Shown: positions 1-8,658 of the stretch, one piece after another
Numbering within the stretch: the stretch's first letter is position 1
How the letters are laid out: the number at the start of each line of letters is the position of its first letter
Notes under the pieces: generated by a model
What the model was told of the DNA's origin: nothing
What the model saw: the letters and a program-made list of their open reading frames with translations, nothing else
Databases searched by the model: none
Source of the DNA: an uncultured Pirellulaceae bacterium
GTDB lineage: Bacteria; Planctomycetota; Planctomycetia; Pirellulales; Pirellulaceae
Direction: 5' to 3'
DNA length: 50,582 nucleotides
Assembly (NCBI GenBank): GCA_937944405.1
Contig: CALDYR010000067.1
Coordinates: forward strand, 1 to 50,582
Program-made: the position numbers and the translations under genes

Positions 1-195
1 GCCACCGGTCCCGAGGCCGCTGGGGTGATTCACACCGACTTTGAAAAAGGTTTCATCCGCGCTGAAGTGTTCACCTTGGGTGACCTAGAAACCTACGGCA
101 GCGAAGCGGAGATTAAAAAAGCGGGTAAATTACGCGTCGAAGGCAAAACTTATGTGGTCAAAGACGGCGACATCTGCCATTTCCGCATCGGTTAG
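1..195 (+). CDS. ychF: YchF/OLA1-type ATPase, C-terminal fragment
   Basis: The window opens inside this gene in frame 1, so only the last 64 codons and the TAG stop are present. The visible part matches the C-terminal TGS-like region of the YchF (OLA1) P-loop ATPases: [13 protein letters not shown], a glycine/alanine-rich stretch around AGKLRVEGK, and the ending [12 protein letters not shown]. Family members are ribosome-associated, prefer ATP over GTP although they belong to the Obg group, and take part in translation and stress responses. The nucleotide-binding domain lies before the window. The gene ends 38 nt before the stop of a convergent glycosyltransferase gene. Identification rests on the C-terminal signature alone but is distinctive. 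Confidence 0.93.
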   Translation, partial: ATGPEAAGVIHTDFEKGFIRAEVFTLGDLETYGSEAEIKKAGKLRVEGKTYVVKDGDICHFRIG

Positions 196-233
196 CCCCC
201 AACCCAATGGGGCCAGGGGGTATTATTCTCAAC

Positions 234-1337
234 TTACGATCTTTGCCCCATGCGACGCAGCGCGTTGTCCATGGCTGTACTGCGGGTTTCCCATGCGAAT
301 CGTTTTCGACAGTCGGTGACGATGGCGCGTTTGATCTGGGGTGGTAGTGTGGTTAAAGATTTCAGTTTTTCAACGGCATCGTTAAGGTCTTGGTAGAGGA
401 ACCGAGCGCTGTCATCCGGGGCGATGGCTCGGATCACTTCGGGATAGGCCAACCGATTGGGGACCAATGGCAGCGCCCCGCGCGCGGTCCCTTGAACCAC
501 TGACAGCCCAAAGAACTCGTGGTCGGCGGTAGAAAAGATCACGTCCGTCGCCTCGAGAATCGCCCAAAATTTATCGATCGGCTGAAAACCCCAAGCATCA
601 ATTTTCTCCCCAAAGGTGGTTTTGATTCGTGAAAACGCGGGCGGTTGCTGGGCGTAGGATTGCCCGATGATGTTGATGCGAAAGTTGATTTTTTGATTTT
701 TAAGAAGGTGCAGAAAGGCCTCCAGTTGGTCCGGGCCTTTGTCGTGTTCCCATCTGGCGGCCCAAGAAATCACGATCGGCCGCGTGTTCGAAGAATCGTA
801 TTCGCGTAGGCTGGTCGGAACATCGACGCCCGGCCACTGGACGGAAGACTTTTGGCGAATTTGATCTAACCGATTCAGCGGGCGGAAGTCGGGAAACCGT
901 TTCAACAATCCAGCAGCGCCCTCAAGGGTGGTTGTGCGATTAAATTCTGAGTTGAACCAGACTTCGTCGGCGGCAACCATAGTCGTGAAATTCGTAAACG
1001 CGAAGTGCAAATCGGATGTGCTGTGACGTCGATTGGGGTAGGCGAATTGGTTTTCGTGAAAGTATACCTTGACCGGCGTTTTGCCCAGTTGGACCAACCC
1101 CTTCAACGCGGCAACGTCTAACATGTCGGTACAAACGATCGCGTCCCAGCGTTGTCCCCGGAGTTGTAAGTTTGAAATTTGTTCCGCGAACACAAGCGGC
1201 GCGTGACGCATCCGCCACTTCCAATGGCGATCGGGAAGCGCGAGCACTGTCCAGTGGTGATCGCTGTGTGTGATCCAAGCATCGTTGAAGTCGCGATGAC
1301 TGCCACCAAAAAAGGGCTGCAACGAAAGTATTTTCAT
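234..1337 (-). CDS. tRNA-queuosine mannosyltransferase-like glycosyltransferase (GTDC1/QTMAN family, DUF3524)
   Basis: This 367-residue protein has the N-terminal DUF3524 signature of the GTDC1 family: a start close to LQPFFGGSH, then LPDRHWKWRMRHAP near residues 34-47, YFHENQFAYP near 92-101 and a GT-B C-terminal half with SWAARWEHDKGPD near 190 and TADHEFFGLSVVQG near 270-283. The vertebrate member adds mannose to queuosine in the anticodon of tRNA-Asp. Whether bacterial members act on queuosine is inference. Family length is normal. The ATG at 1337 is supported by an AAAGGG Shine-Dalgarno about 7 nt upstream. It converges with ychF, and a short repeat-rich gap separates it from the RGG protein gene upstream. 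No other queuosine gene lies in the window, so its substrate is not supported by context. Confidence 0.85.
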   Translation of the reverse strand: MKILSLQPFFGGSHRDFNDAWITHSDHHWTVLALPDRHWKWRMRHAPLVFAEQISNLQLRGQRWDAIVCTDMLDVAALKGLVQLGKTPVKVYFHENQFAYPNRRHSTSDLHFAFTNFTTMVAADEVWFNSEFNRTTTLEGAAGLLKRFPDFRPLNRLDQIRQKSSVQWPGVDVPTSLREYDSSNTRPIVISWAARWEHDKGPDQLEAFLHLLKNQKINFRINIIGQSYAQQPPAFSRIKTTFGEKIDAWGFQPIDKFWAILEATDVIFSTADHEFFGLSVVQGTARGALPLVPNRLAYPEVIRAIAPDDSARFLYQDLNDAVEKLKSLTTLPPQIKRAIVTDCRKRFAWETRSTAMDNALRRMGQRS

Positions 1338-1363
1338 TACAGCCCTTTTGAAAATTTTGAAGT

Positions 1364-1393
1364 CCTAAGAACGGTGTGCCTAAGAACGGTGTG
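1364..1393. repeat. Tandem 15-bp direct repeat (two copies)
   Basis: The unit CCTAAGAACGGTGTG occurs twice head to tail with no mismatch, 26 nt upstream of the glycosyltransferase start. It lies in the promoter side of that minus-strand gene and could be a duplicated binding site or simple slippage. Confidence 0.8.
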
Positions 1394-1462
1394 GCGCGGG
1401 GTTAGATCGGTTACCAGCACTCGTTTTTCAGTGGCTACGGTTTGTTGAAAACTCAGACGTTA

Positions 1463-1512
1463 AACCTGAATTCATGACAACGTACCTTGGTACAACCTGA
1501 GTTCATGACAAC
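1463..1512. repeat. 19-bp direct repeat flanking a short palindrome
   Basis: AACCTGARTTCATGACAAC is present at 1463-1481 and 1494-1512 with one difference. The 12 nt between them form the palindrome GTACCTTGGTAC. The block is 17 nt beyond the stop of the RGG protein gene, between that gene and the next minus-strand gene. No function is known. Confidence 0.75.
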
Positions 1513-1528
1513 CGGCACTGCAGAACGA

Positions 1529-3760
1529 CTAACGACGACTTCGTCTTCCTCGACTTCTGCCGCGATCGGAACCGCCTCCGTCATTAGATGAGCTTCCGTT
1601 TCCGCCACGGTCGCTTCGGTTAGAAGAGTTCTGCGGTGACTCGCCACCGGAACGTCCACTACCGGATCGTCCACCACCAGATCGCCCTCGTCCTCCACGG
1701 CTTCGGCCACCACCTCCGCTGGAATGGCTTTTGATATTGCCGTCGATGACACCGGTGATCGCGTCATACCAAGTCGGCACTTGGCCGTAATCGACTTTCT
1801 CGCGCGGTTCCGCACTACGGCTCCGCCCTTCGTTTCGGGATCTTCCGCGCGAAGGCCGGCTGTCAGATCTATCGCCTCGGCTGTCTGGTCTGCTACTTTC
1901 GCCGCGCCCTTCGGATCTACCGCCACTGCGGATGTCGTCTCCAGTTTCTGGCTTTGGCCGTCGTGATCGTCCTGATGATCGTCTGCCGGAACCACTATCG
2001 GAGAATTCGCGGACTTCTTCGAAGTCCCGGTCATCCCTATCGTTGGGGGCGCCTTGGTCTTGAGGGGCGCGGTCAGAATAATTTCGGCCTCGACCACGTC
2101 CGCCTCTTCGGGCTCGTCCGCCGCGTGACCTTGGCTGGCGATCATTGGAGTTAGGCTCGCCGTCGTTTTCCATAATGCCGGCACCGAACCCGACATCAGC
2201 ATCGGCGTTGTCCAAACCGACTTCATCGTCCCACGAATCTGATTGGTTTTTGACGGTGTCGCGCTGATTACGGTTGCGTTCTCGGTTTGAGTCGCGATTG
2301 TTTTCGGTGCTCCGTTCGATAGGGCCTGAAACTTGTCGATTATCGTCTCGGCTTCTTCCGCCGCGTCCGCGACCGCCACGGCTCCTGCCACCCCGTCCGC
2401 GACCGCGTGACCGGTCTGATTGGCCACGGGGAGGGGCGGTATCGTCGACGCCGCCGTTGCGTGGATCGATATCGCGTGGATCAAGATCTTCTTCGAAGAT
2501 GCCAACGGCAAATCCGTCGTCGTGCTGGTCACCAAACTCCGTATCAGACTGTGATGCAAAATCGTCTGAGTTGGCGACGACGTCCCGTTCGTTTTCTTGG
2601 TCACGATTTTGTTCGTCGCGCCCACGACTCCGCCCTCGACTCCGACTACGGCCTCGACCGCGTCCACGCCCACCACGGCGTGTAGAACGATCTTCACCGT
2701 CGTCTTTTATTTCAGGATTGGAATCCGCGGTATCAGCCGATGATTCGACGTCGACTTCGATATCGTCATCGACTTCAGAGGTTTGGGATCGATTGCTCCC
2801 ATGGCGATTGCGTCCATGCCCACGTTTGCGGCTGGTGGAGCGGCGACCACGAGCAGCGGCCGCGTCTTCGTCGATGTCGGTGGTGTCAAGTTCCTCGATT
2901 TCGAATTCCACAAAATCGTCGTCTTGTTCGGCCTGTAGCTGGGGTTCTTTCGCCGGACGTTTAGAGCTGCGTGTAGACTTTTTCGAGACCGGGGCTTGCT
3001 GATCTCTGTCGGCGTTGTCATTTTCGCCAACGTCATTCCCTTGGGCGTCATCCCCAGTCGCGGAAGATGCGGTTTTGGTTTCGTGGATGGTTGAAGGGTC
3101 TGAATCGTCGAAACGGAATCCAAAGAATTCGCCTGGAAGTTCTTCAGCAGACTGATCCGAAGCGGCCGGTGTTGTTTTGGCGGTGCCTGAAGCAGCAGAC
3201 AACGCATCGGTTTGGGCGGATGAGCGCTTAGACGGGGTTGATTCCGAAGAAGCATCGGGCGTCGGTTGCGGTTTGGCTGCTTTTTCCTTTGGTTCAGAAT
3301 TCGACCCCGCAATGCCGAACATGTTCGCCAAGAAGTCCCAGTGGCCTCCCGACTTTTTGGGGGTAGTTTGGTCAGCGGGTTCTTCTATTACAGCGCTCGT
3401 GGGCGTCGGCTGGACCGACGTTACCGCTTTGGCGGCGGGCGCAGTTGCTTCGGCTTCGGCGGCAGTCACCCCGGTGGGTTTGGAGGGCTGTGGGGTGGCA
3501 GCGGCGCGAGGTTTGGCTGTGTTGTTGGCTGGTTTGGACGATGTCGGAGCAGGTGCGCTTCCGGCGAACGCTGCGAAGATGTCGTCGGGATCTCCAACAG
3601 GGGCGTCTTCGTCATTCAGTTGGGAATGAGTGTCTGTTTGAGACGCTGAGGGAGGGAGGCTTAAATCGTCGTCGAATTCTCCACTATCATCATCATCTTC
3701 GATGGGTTCGACTTTGCGTGCTTTGTTACCGCTGAAATAATCGTAGATATCGTCTGTCAC
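1529..3760 (-). CDS. Large intrinsically disordered RGG/RG-rich protein
   Basis: A 743-residue protein of strong low complexity. The start is GTG at 3760, chosen because a GAGGAG Shine-Dalgarno sits 8 nt upstream. Residues 1-250 are acidic and rich in Ser, Thr, Pro and Ala. From about 300 to the end there are repeated Arg-Gly and Arg-Ser blocks (GGRGRGRGRSRSRGRSRGR, SRGRGRGGRSRGG) alternating with Asp/Glu-rich stretches, ending in GRSRGRRSRR. The only segment that looks ordered is VDYGQVPTWYDAITGVID, around 656-673. There is no signal peptide or membrane segment, so it is probably cytoplasmic. RGG/RS composition of this kind is known from nucleic-acid-binding proteins; RNA binding here is inference. 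The overlapping frames are open over long distances only because of the biased composition. It is followed upstream by a long spacer and transketolase. Confidence 0.8.
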   Translation of the reverse strand: MTDDIYDYFSGNKARKVEPIEDDDDSGEFDDDLSLPPSASQTDTHSQLNDEDAPVGDPDDIFAAFAGSAPAPTSSKPANNTAKPRAAATPQPSKPTGVTAAEAEATAPAAKAVTSVQPTPTSAVIEEPADQTTPKKSGGHWDFLANMFGIAGSNSEPKEKAAKPQPTPDASSESTPSKRSSAQTDALSAASGTAKTTPAASDQSAEELPGEFFGFRFDDSDPSTIHETKTASSATGDDAQGNDVGENDNADRDQQAPVSKKSTRSSKRPAKEPQLQAEQDDDFVEFEIEELDTTDIDEDAAAARGRRSTSRKRGHGRNRHGSNRSQTSEVDDDIEVDVESSADTADSNPEIKDDGEDRSTRRGGRGRGRGRSRSRGRSRGRDEQNRDQENERDVVANSDDFASQSDTEFGDQHDDGFAVGIFEEDLDPRDIDPRNGGVDDTAPPRGQSDRSRGRGRGGRSRGGRGRGGRSRDDNRQVSGPIERSTENNRDSNRERNRNQRDTVKNQSDSWDDEVGLDNADADVGFGAGIMENDGEPNSNDRQPRSRGGRARRGGRGRGRNYSDRAPQDQGAPNDRDDRDFEEVREFSDSGSGRRSSGRSRRPKPETGDDIRSGGRSEGRGESSRPDSRGDRSDSRPSRGRSRNEGRSRSAEPREKVDYGQVPTWYDAITGVIDGNIKSHSSGGGGRSRGGRGRSGGGRSGSGRSGGESPQNSSNRSDRGGNGSSSNDGGGSDRGRSRGRRSRR

Positions 3761-4364
3761 TTGAATCGCTCCTCGCCCCGGATGGGGCAGATTTTTTTCG
3801 CGGCATGTTTGGCCGCGTTGCTTGAATCGGTCGGTGGAGGGAGACAGCCAAAACTTTTTTAGTGGTTGTCTTGTTTGAATTATTCAAAACTTTTTTTCTA
3901 GCACCGGCCGTTAGAAATGATGCTGGCGGTTGGCTCTTTGCAATGCGTGATCTGCAACATGTTCTTAGCGAGGCCCTGCGTTGGTGGCGTCGCATTTTTT
4001 ATTGCGTCGCCCGATGCATGGCTTTGCGGATTGCATTGTTTCGCATTTTACGGTGGCTGGGCAATTCCCAATGGCCACGGTCTGCTGAACCAAGGTTTCC
4101 CGTTAGTGTGTTTGGGCCGGCGATACTATTGTCGCGACGCAATTATTGGAACGGGCTCCGCCTGTCTGATCTTTTAACAATCGTTATCGTATCCGAAAGC
4201 GGCGATTTTAGGGAAGGCCCATTCACCGTGTTTTTCAGGGTTTGAACCCAATACGAACCGATAACTCCCGGAATATCCCCCCGGTCGCGTGAATAGGGAC
4301 TCCTGTCGGACAAGATATCCCCGTTTCAAGGGCCCATAAACCACAATTTTGGGCCAGCGAGGAC
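3761..4364. other. Non-coding spacer between RGG protein gene and transketolase terminator
   Basis: About 600 nt between the start of the RGG protein gene and the transketolase terminator, both on the minus strand. The open frames inside (for example 3862-4245 on the plus strand) have no ribosome-binding site, no recognisable domain and unnatural composition, so I call none. The promoter and leader of the RGG gene should be here. Confidence 0.6.
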
Positions 4365-4404
4365 AAAAAAGGCCTTGCAAGATACTCTCTAACCTTGCAA
4401 AGCC
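4365..4404 (-). terminator. Intrinsic terminator of transketolase
   Basis: GGCCTTGCAAG at 4371-4381 pairs with CTTGCAAAGCC at 4394-4404 with one mismatch. The six A residues at 4365-4370 are the U-tract on the minus strand. It lies 70 nt beyond the tkt stop. Confidence 0.75.
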
Positions 4405-4474
4405 GTCAAAACGCGTTTGGGAAAGCCTAAAAACATGCTCAAACCAACAGATTGAGCTTGGGGGGCGTGCAAAA

Positions 4475-6517
4475 TTAGGGTTTCGCGGCTTCAGCGACTT
4501 TGGCAGGGGTGATGCCGAACTGCTCGTACAGCACCTCAAACGGAGCCGAACCGCCGAAACTATCCATGCCGATAAATTTGCCTTCGCTGCCGATGTACTT
4601 CTCCCACCCCATTTTAATTCCCGCTTCGACCGCGACACGGTTGGTGACAGATTTGGGCAAGACCGATTCCCGGTATTGGTCGGACTGTTCGTCGAACAAT
4701 TTCCAGCACGGCATGCTGACGACGCGCGTCTTGACGCCTGATTCTTCAAGTTCTGCGGCCGCTTGGACGCAGATCGGGACTTCGCTGCCGGTGCCGATTA
4801 GGATCGCATCAGGCGTCCCGTCACAGTCCTGCAGGACGTATGCCCCTTTAAGGACGCCGTCGGCGGACCCGAATTTCGATCGGTCGAATGTCGGCATGTC
4901 CTGACGCGACAATACGATTACCGTAGGCCGTTTGTCGTTTTCGATAGCGGCTTGGTAGCATTTGGCGACTTCGTTGGCGTCTCCGGGACGCATCGTCAAC
5001 ACATTAGGGATGGCTCGGCAGGCGGCCATGTGTTCAACCGGTTGGTGGGTCGGCCCGTCCTCACCGAGCCCAATCGAGTCGTGCGTCATGATATAGAAAA
5101 CGGGTTGATGCATGATGCTGCTTAATCGCAGGCTTGGACGAAGGTAGTCTGTGAAGACAAAGAACGTCGCCCCGTAGGCTCGAATACCTGACAACGACAT
5201 GCCGTTGCAGATCGCGGCCATGACGTGTTCGCGGATGCCGAAGTGGAAGTTCTTGCCTGAGAAATCATTCGCACCGAAGTGCCCGGCGTCGGGGTCGTCG
5301 TTGTTAGATTTGTTTGAACCAGCGAGGTCAGCCGAACCGCCGATGAACCACGGAATCGCTTTGCAGACCTTTTGCAGGACTTTACCGGAACTAACGCGCG
5401 TGGCCATGCCTTTTTCGTCGGCGTCGAAGGTTGGAATTGAGTCTTGCCAACCTGTGGGAAGTTCTCCAGATTGAATCGCTTCGACTTCAGCGGCTTCCTT
5501 GGGGAACTCGTTTTTGTAGGCCTCGAACTTTTCGGCCCAGACGGCGTAGGCTTGCTTGCCACGGGCTCCAATTCCAGCCCGGAAATCATCGTAGACTTCG
5601 CCAGGAACGTGGAATTTTTCGGCTTCCCACTGATAGTTTTCTTTGGCGAGTTTGATTTCCTCTTCACCCAAAGGAGAACCGTGGGCACCGGAGGTGTCCT
5701 GCTTGTTGGGGGCGCCGAAACCGATGATGCTTTTGGCGATGATCAGGGTCGGGCGGTCTTGGCATTTTTTGAATTGATCGTAGGCGCTGTTGAGTGCCTT
5801 GAGATCGTTGGCGTCAGTCACCGTGATGACTTGCCAGCCTAAGGCTTCGAACCGCGCGGCGACATTTTCACTAAACGCCAGTTCGGTGCGTCCCTCGATG
5901 GTGATTTCATTGTCATCGTAAATCCAGCACAAATTAGACAATTTCAGATGCCCGGCTAATGAGGCCGCTTCGTTGCCGATTCCTTCCATGATATCGCCGT
6001 CGCTGCAGACGGTGTACGTGTCGTAGTCAAAGAGTTCGTAACCGGGACGATCGTAGGTCGCGGCCAACCATTTTCCGGCGATCGCCATGCCGACGCTGTT
6101 GCCAAGCCCTTGTCCTAGGGGACCAGTGGTCGTCTCGATGCCCGCAGCGTAGCCGTATTCGGGATGGCCGGCACAGGGACTGTGCTGTTGGCGAAAGTTT
6201 TTGATGTCATCGATCGAGATCGAAATTTTGTCGGTCGGGTTTTCATTTTTGTCAGTGGCGGAAACTTCGGCAAGATGAATCATCGAATACAGCAGCATTG
6301 ACGCATGGCCGCAGGACAGCACGAATCTGTCGCGCCCCATCCAGTTGGGGGTGGCCGGATCGTAGTTGAGGTGGTTGTTCCAGATCGCGTAGGTCAGCGG
6401 TGCGAGGGCCATTGGGGTACCGGGGTGGCCGCTGTTGGCGGCTTGAACGGCATCCATGGACAGCGTGCGAATCGTGTTGATGGCCAGTTGCTGAACGTCG
6501 ATCGTGGATGTTGACAT
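4475..6517 (-). CDS. tkt: Transketolase
   Basis: A 680-residue transketolase of normal length, moving two-carbon ketol units between sugar phosphates in the pentose phosphate pathway with thiamine diphosphate. Visible signatures: NSGHPGTPMALAPLTY near residue 28, the ThDP motif starting CSDGDIMEGIGNEA near 170, HGSPLGEEEI near 270, and in the central domain GIREHVMAAICNGM and DSIGLGEDGPTHQPVEH, which hold substrate- and cofactor-contacting residues. The ATG at 6517 has AAAGG about 10 nt upstream. It is a single gene with its own terminator and diverges from the secreted repeat protein gene at 6737. The family also contains 1-deoxyxylulose-5-phosphate synthase, but length and motifs fit transketolase. 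Confidence 0.97.
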   Translation of the reverse strand: MSTSTIDVQQLAINTIRTLSMDAVQAANSGHPGTPMALAPLTYAIWNNHLNYDPATPNWMGRDRFVLSCGHASMLLYSMIHLAEVSATDKNENPTDKISISIDDIKNFRQQHSPCAGHPEYGYAAGIETTTGPLGQGLGNSVGMAIAGKWLAATYDRPGYELFDYDTYTVCSDGDIMEGIGNEAASLAGHLKLSNLCWIYDDNEITIEGRTELAFSENVAARFEALGWQVITVTDANDLKALNSAYDQFKKCQDRPTLIIAKSIIGFGAPNKQDTSGAHGSPLGEEEIKLAKENYQWEAEKFHVPGEVYDDFRAGIGARGKQAYAVWAEKFEAYKNEFPKEAAEVEAIQSGELPTGWQDSIPTFDADEKGMATRVSSGKVLQKVCKAIPWFIGGSADLAGSNKSNNDDPDAGHFGANDFSGKNFHFGIREHVMAAICNGMSLSGIRAYGATFFVFTDYLRPSLRLSSIMHQPVFYIMTHDSIGLGEDGPTHQPVEHMAACRAIPNVLTMRPGDANEVAKCYQAAIENDKRPTVIVLSRQDMPTFDRSKFGSADGVLKGAYVLQDCDGTPDAILIGTGSEVPICVQAAAELEESGVKTRVVSMPCWKLFDEQSDQYRESVLPKSVTNRVAVEAGIKMGWEKYIGSEGKFIGMDSFGGSAPFEVLYEQFGITPAKVAEAAKP

Positions 6518-6736
6518 CGCTTTTTTACCTTTTAAGTAGCTTTTGGTTGCGTTATTGAAAATTCGAAGATGGTCAACCGGGCAAATCTCTGGATATCAAT
6601 AAGAAACATGCCTGTCGTTGCAGGGGAGAAGGTTTCGTTTTGACGGATTTTCGACAATACGATAAACTACTGGCTAACTCTTTGCCACTACCGCGCGGCG
6701 GCAGTGGAACATCTTTAGAAATTTTTCGGAAACGAT

Positions 6737-7852
6737 ATGGCAAACGATCCCCAGCAACGCGGTGCTCGATTCGATCGAGGGGTGTCACGACGTAGTTTCC
6801 ATCGGCGAGCGATCGCTTCGGCGGTCCCAGCGCTTTTGTCGTTGTCGCCGATGACGGGTTCGGCGGTGTTTGCGGATCGAAAAAATTCTGATAATGAAAA
6901 GTCTCCAGCGGAACTTATCACTCCCGCGGCGGAGGCAACGATCGACAAAGCGCTGTCGTATTTGATTCGTAACCAAGTGAAGTCTGGACGTAACCGAGGA
7001 GCGTTCGGCAACGGCGGTTACAGCGGAGGGGTAGCGACGGCATCATTGGCGGGGTTGGCGATGATGTGCGGCGGGCATGCCCCGGGCCAAGGTAGATTTG
7101 GCAAATCGATCGATCATTGCGTGGACTTCGTGTTGAAGAACGTTCGTGATACCGGCTACATCGCGAAATCAGAAAACAGCAACGAAAACATGTACGGGCA
7201 CGGGTTCAGCATGTTGTTTCTGTCTCAAGCGTACGGCATGACGCAGAAAACTGAGATCGGCGATAAGCTTCGCAAGGCGGTGCAGTTAACCTGTATGACT
7301 CAGAATCGGGACGGCGGTTGGCGCTATCAGCCGCGAAAGAGCGATGCTGATCTTTCGATTACGGTTTGTCAGATTATGGGGCTGCGGGGGGCACGTGATG
7401 CGGGGATCGATGTTCCTGACGATGTTCGGAAATTGTGCATCGACTACGTCAAACGCAGCCAAAACAAGAACGGTAGTTTTCGTTACACGCTGCGGGGCGG
7501 TCATTCAACTTTCGCGATGACAGCGGCGGGAGTGACGTCGCTGTATAGTGCCGGAATCTACGAGGGGGAACAAGTCGAGAGCGCGTTGAAGTACCTGAAG
7601 AAGTTCAAACCTTCCGGCGGCAACCGATCGTCCCACTATTTTTATTCCAACTACTACGCGGTGCAGGCGATGTGGCACGCGGGGGGGGCGTATTGGAACA
7701 GTTGGTATCCCGCGATCCGTGACGAACTGGTGAAAGCTCAATCGGCCGACGGTTCATGGAGTTTCAGCGAAGCCGAAGCGCCCTTCGGTGCGGCGATGGG
7801 CGGCATCATCCTTCAGATGCCGCTAAACTACGTCCCCGTGTTTTCGCCGTAG
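6737..7852 (+). CDS. Tat-exported prenyltransferase/squalene-oxidase repeat protein
   Basis: A 371-residue protein with a twin-arginine leader (SRRSF at residues 17-21, then a hydrophobic segment and an Ala-rich cleavage region near 45). The mature part is made of alpha/alpha-barrel repeats of the terpene-cyclase / squalene-oxidase type with recurring QN.DGGWRY, QNKNGSFRYT and QSADGSWSF motifs at repeat ends. Planctomycetes carry many such exported proteins; most have no known activity, and the catalytic acid motif of squalene-hopene cyclases (DXDD) is not evident, so I do not call it a cyclase. The Tat leader suggests export after folding. The ATG has GGAA about 8 nt upstream. It diverges from tkt. 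Confidence 0.82.
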   Translation: MANDPQQRGARFDRGVSRRSFHRRAIASAVPALLSLSPMTGSAVFADRKNSDNEKSPAELITPAAEATIDKALSYLIRNQVKSGRNRGAFGNGGYSGGVATASLAGLAMMCGGHAPGQGRFGKSIDHCVDFVLKNVRDTGYIAKSENSNENMYGHGFSMLFLSQAYGMTQKTEIGDKLRKAVQLTCMTQNRDGGWRYQPRKSDADLSITVCQIMGLRGARDAGIDVPDDVRKLCIDYVKRSQNKNGSFRYTLRGGHSTFAMTAAGVTSLYSAGIYEGEQVESALKYLKKFKPSGGNRSSHYFYSNYYAVQAMWHAGGAYWNSWYPAIRDELVKAQSADGSWSFSEAEAPFGAAMGGIILQMPLNYVPVFSP

Positions 7853-8025
7853 CAACAAACACGGAGACGACAGAGGGGCCATTGCGACCTTGTTTTCTGC
7901 GTTTTCGTTTGAGGTCGGCTGGCGGGTTGCCTGAGCCGATTTTAAACGCGTCGCTTTAGTCCGCGTCGATTTTTACTTGCCGAAGATGATTTTAGGTTGA
8001 GAAACCAGTCTCCATCAACCGCAAG

Positions 8026-8616
8026 TTAGACGTTGACGTTTTCTCTTTCGATGATGACCGGGCGACGACGGAAGTTGGGCCGCTTGGGGCTCGCATTTTC
8101 TGTCGTGGTTGGTTGGGCCGCCGACGCAGACTGGTTGGTTTTCGTTTCGGCGACACGATCACCCGAGGCCGGAGGTGTCGAAGTTTGTGTTTGCGAAGTT
8201 TCCGACTGCGAAGTTTCCGATCGCGAAGTTTCCGATCGCGAAGTTTGCGATTGCTTGGAAACGTTCTTTTCGAAGTGCAGATATAAAACGGCGGCTTGAC
8301 GTTCGGTCAGCAGTCCACATTCAACGGCCAGTCCACGAATCGTTTCGGCTGTCGTTTGTTGTATCTGCAGTAGGTAGTCGACTTCTTTGGCGTGCAGATA
8401 ACCCATCTCAACAGCCACCTGTTGAAACGACTTTTCTGCGTTCGACTTGGTTGTGTCTAAAACGTCTGCGACCTGACGAATCGTCATCAGGTTCTTCGTC
8501 AGCGCGATCGTCGGCAGGGCCTTGGCTGATTCCTGTTGAATCTTGACCAAGCCGCAGAATTGCTCGGGCGTGACGATTCTTTGTTCAACGAGATAGATTC
8601 CAAATTTAAGACTCAT
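8026..8616 (-). CDS. Small protein with two MshEN/GspE-N-like repeats and a Ser/Glu/Thr-rich tail
   Basis: About 196 residues from ATG at 8616; a TTG at 8658 would add 14 residues but gives an unnatural head, so the ATG is preferred. The N-terminal 110 residues hold two related segments, FGIYLVEQRIVTPEQFCGL..QQ and VAVEMGYLHAKEVDYLLQIQQ, followed by a partial third, LAVECGLLTERQAAVLYL. They resemble the 'LG..L...G.I....L..AL..Q' repeats of GspE/MshE N-terminal domains, although cyclic-di-GMP-binding residues are not well kept. Residues about 121-145 are five SETSR-like units, and the tail is Lys/Arg-rich and disordered. The protein has no signal peptide. Function is unknown; a regulatory or pilus-linked role is inference. 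Confidence 0.7.
   Translation of the reverse strand: MSLKFGIYLVEQRIVTPEQFCGLVKIQQESAKALPTIALTKNLMTIRQVADVLDTTKSNAEKSFQQVAVEMGYLHAKEVDYLLQIQQTTAETIRGLAVECGLLTERQAAVLYLHFEKNVSKQSQTSRSETSRSETSQSETSQTQTSTPPASGDRVAETKTNQSASAAQPTTTENASPKRPNFRRRPVIIERENVNV
8180..8254. repeat. Five tandem 15-bp coding repeats
   Basis: Units of the form GAAGTTTCCGATCGC repeat five times with small changes inside the minus-strand gene, encoding SETS(R/Q)-like pentapeptides. A multiple of three keeps the frame if the copy number changes. Confidence 0.9.
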
Positions 8617-8658
8617 AGTAGGTCGCCGCCACGGTTTGAGGTTGAATCGTCCTTGCAA

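Noticed and set aside
1453..2697. Open frames of 414 and 242 residues (the latter at 2274-3002 on the plus strand) over the RGG protein gene
   Set aside because: They exist because the Arg/Gly-rich coding sequence has few stops in other frames. They lack ribosome-binding sites, while the 743-residue frame has GAGGAG at the proper distance.
3862..4245. 127-residue plus-strand open frame in the spacer before the RGG gene
   Set aside because: No Shine-Dalgarno, no domain and an odd Trp/Phe/Arg-rich composition.
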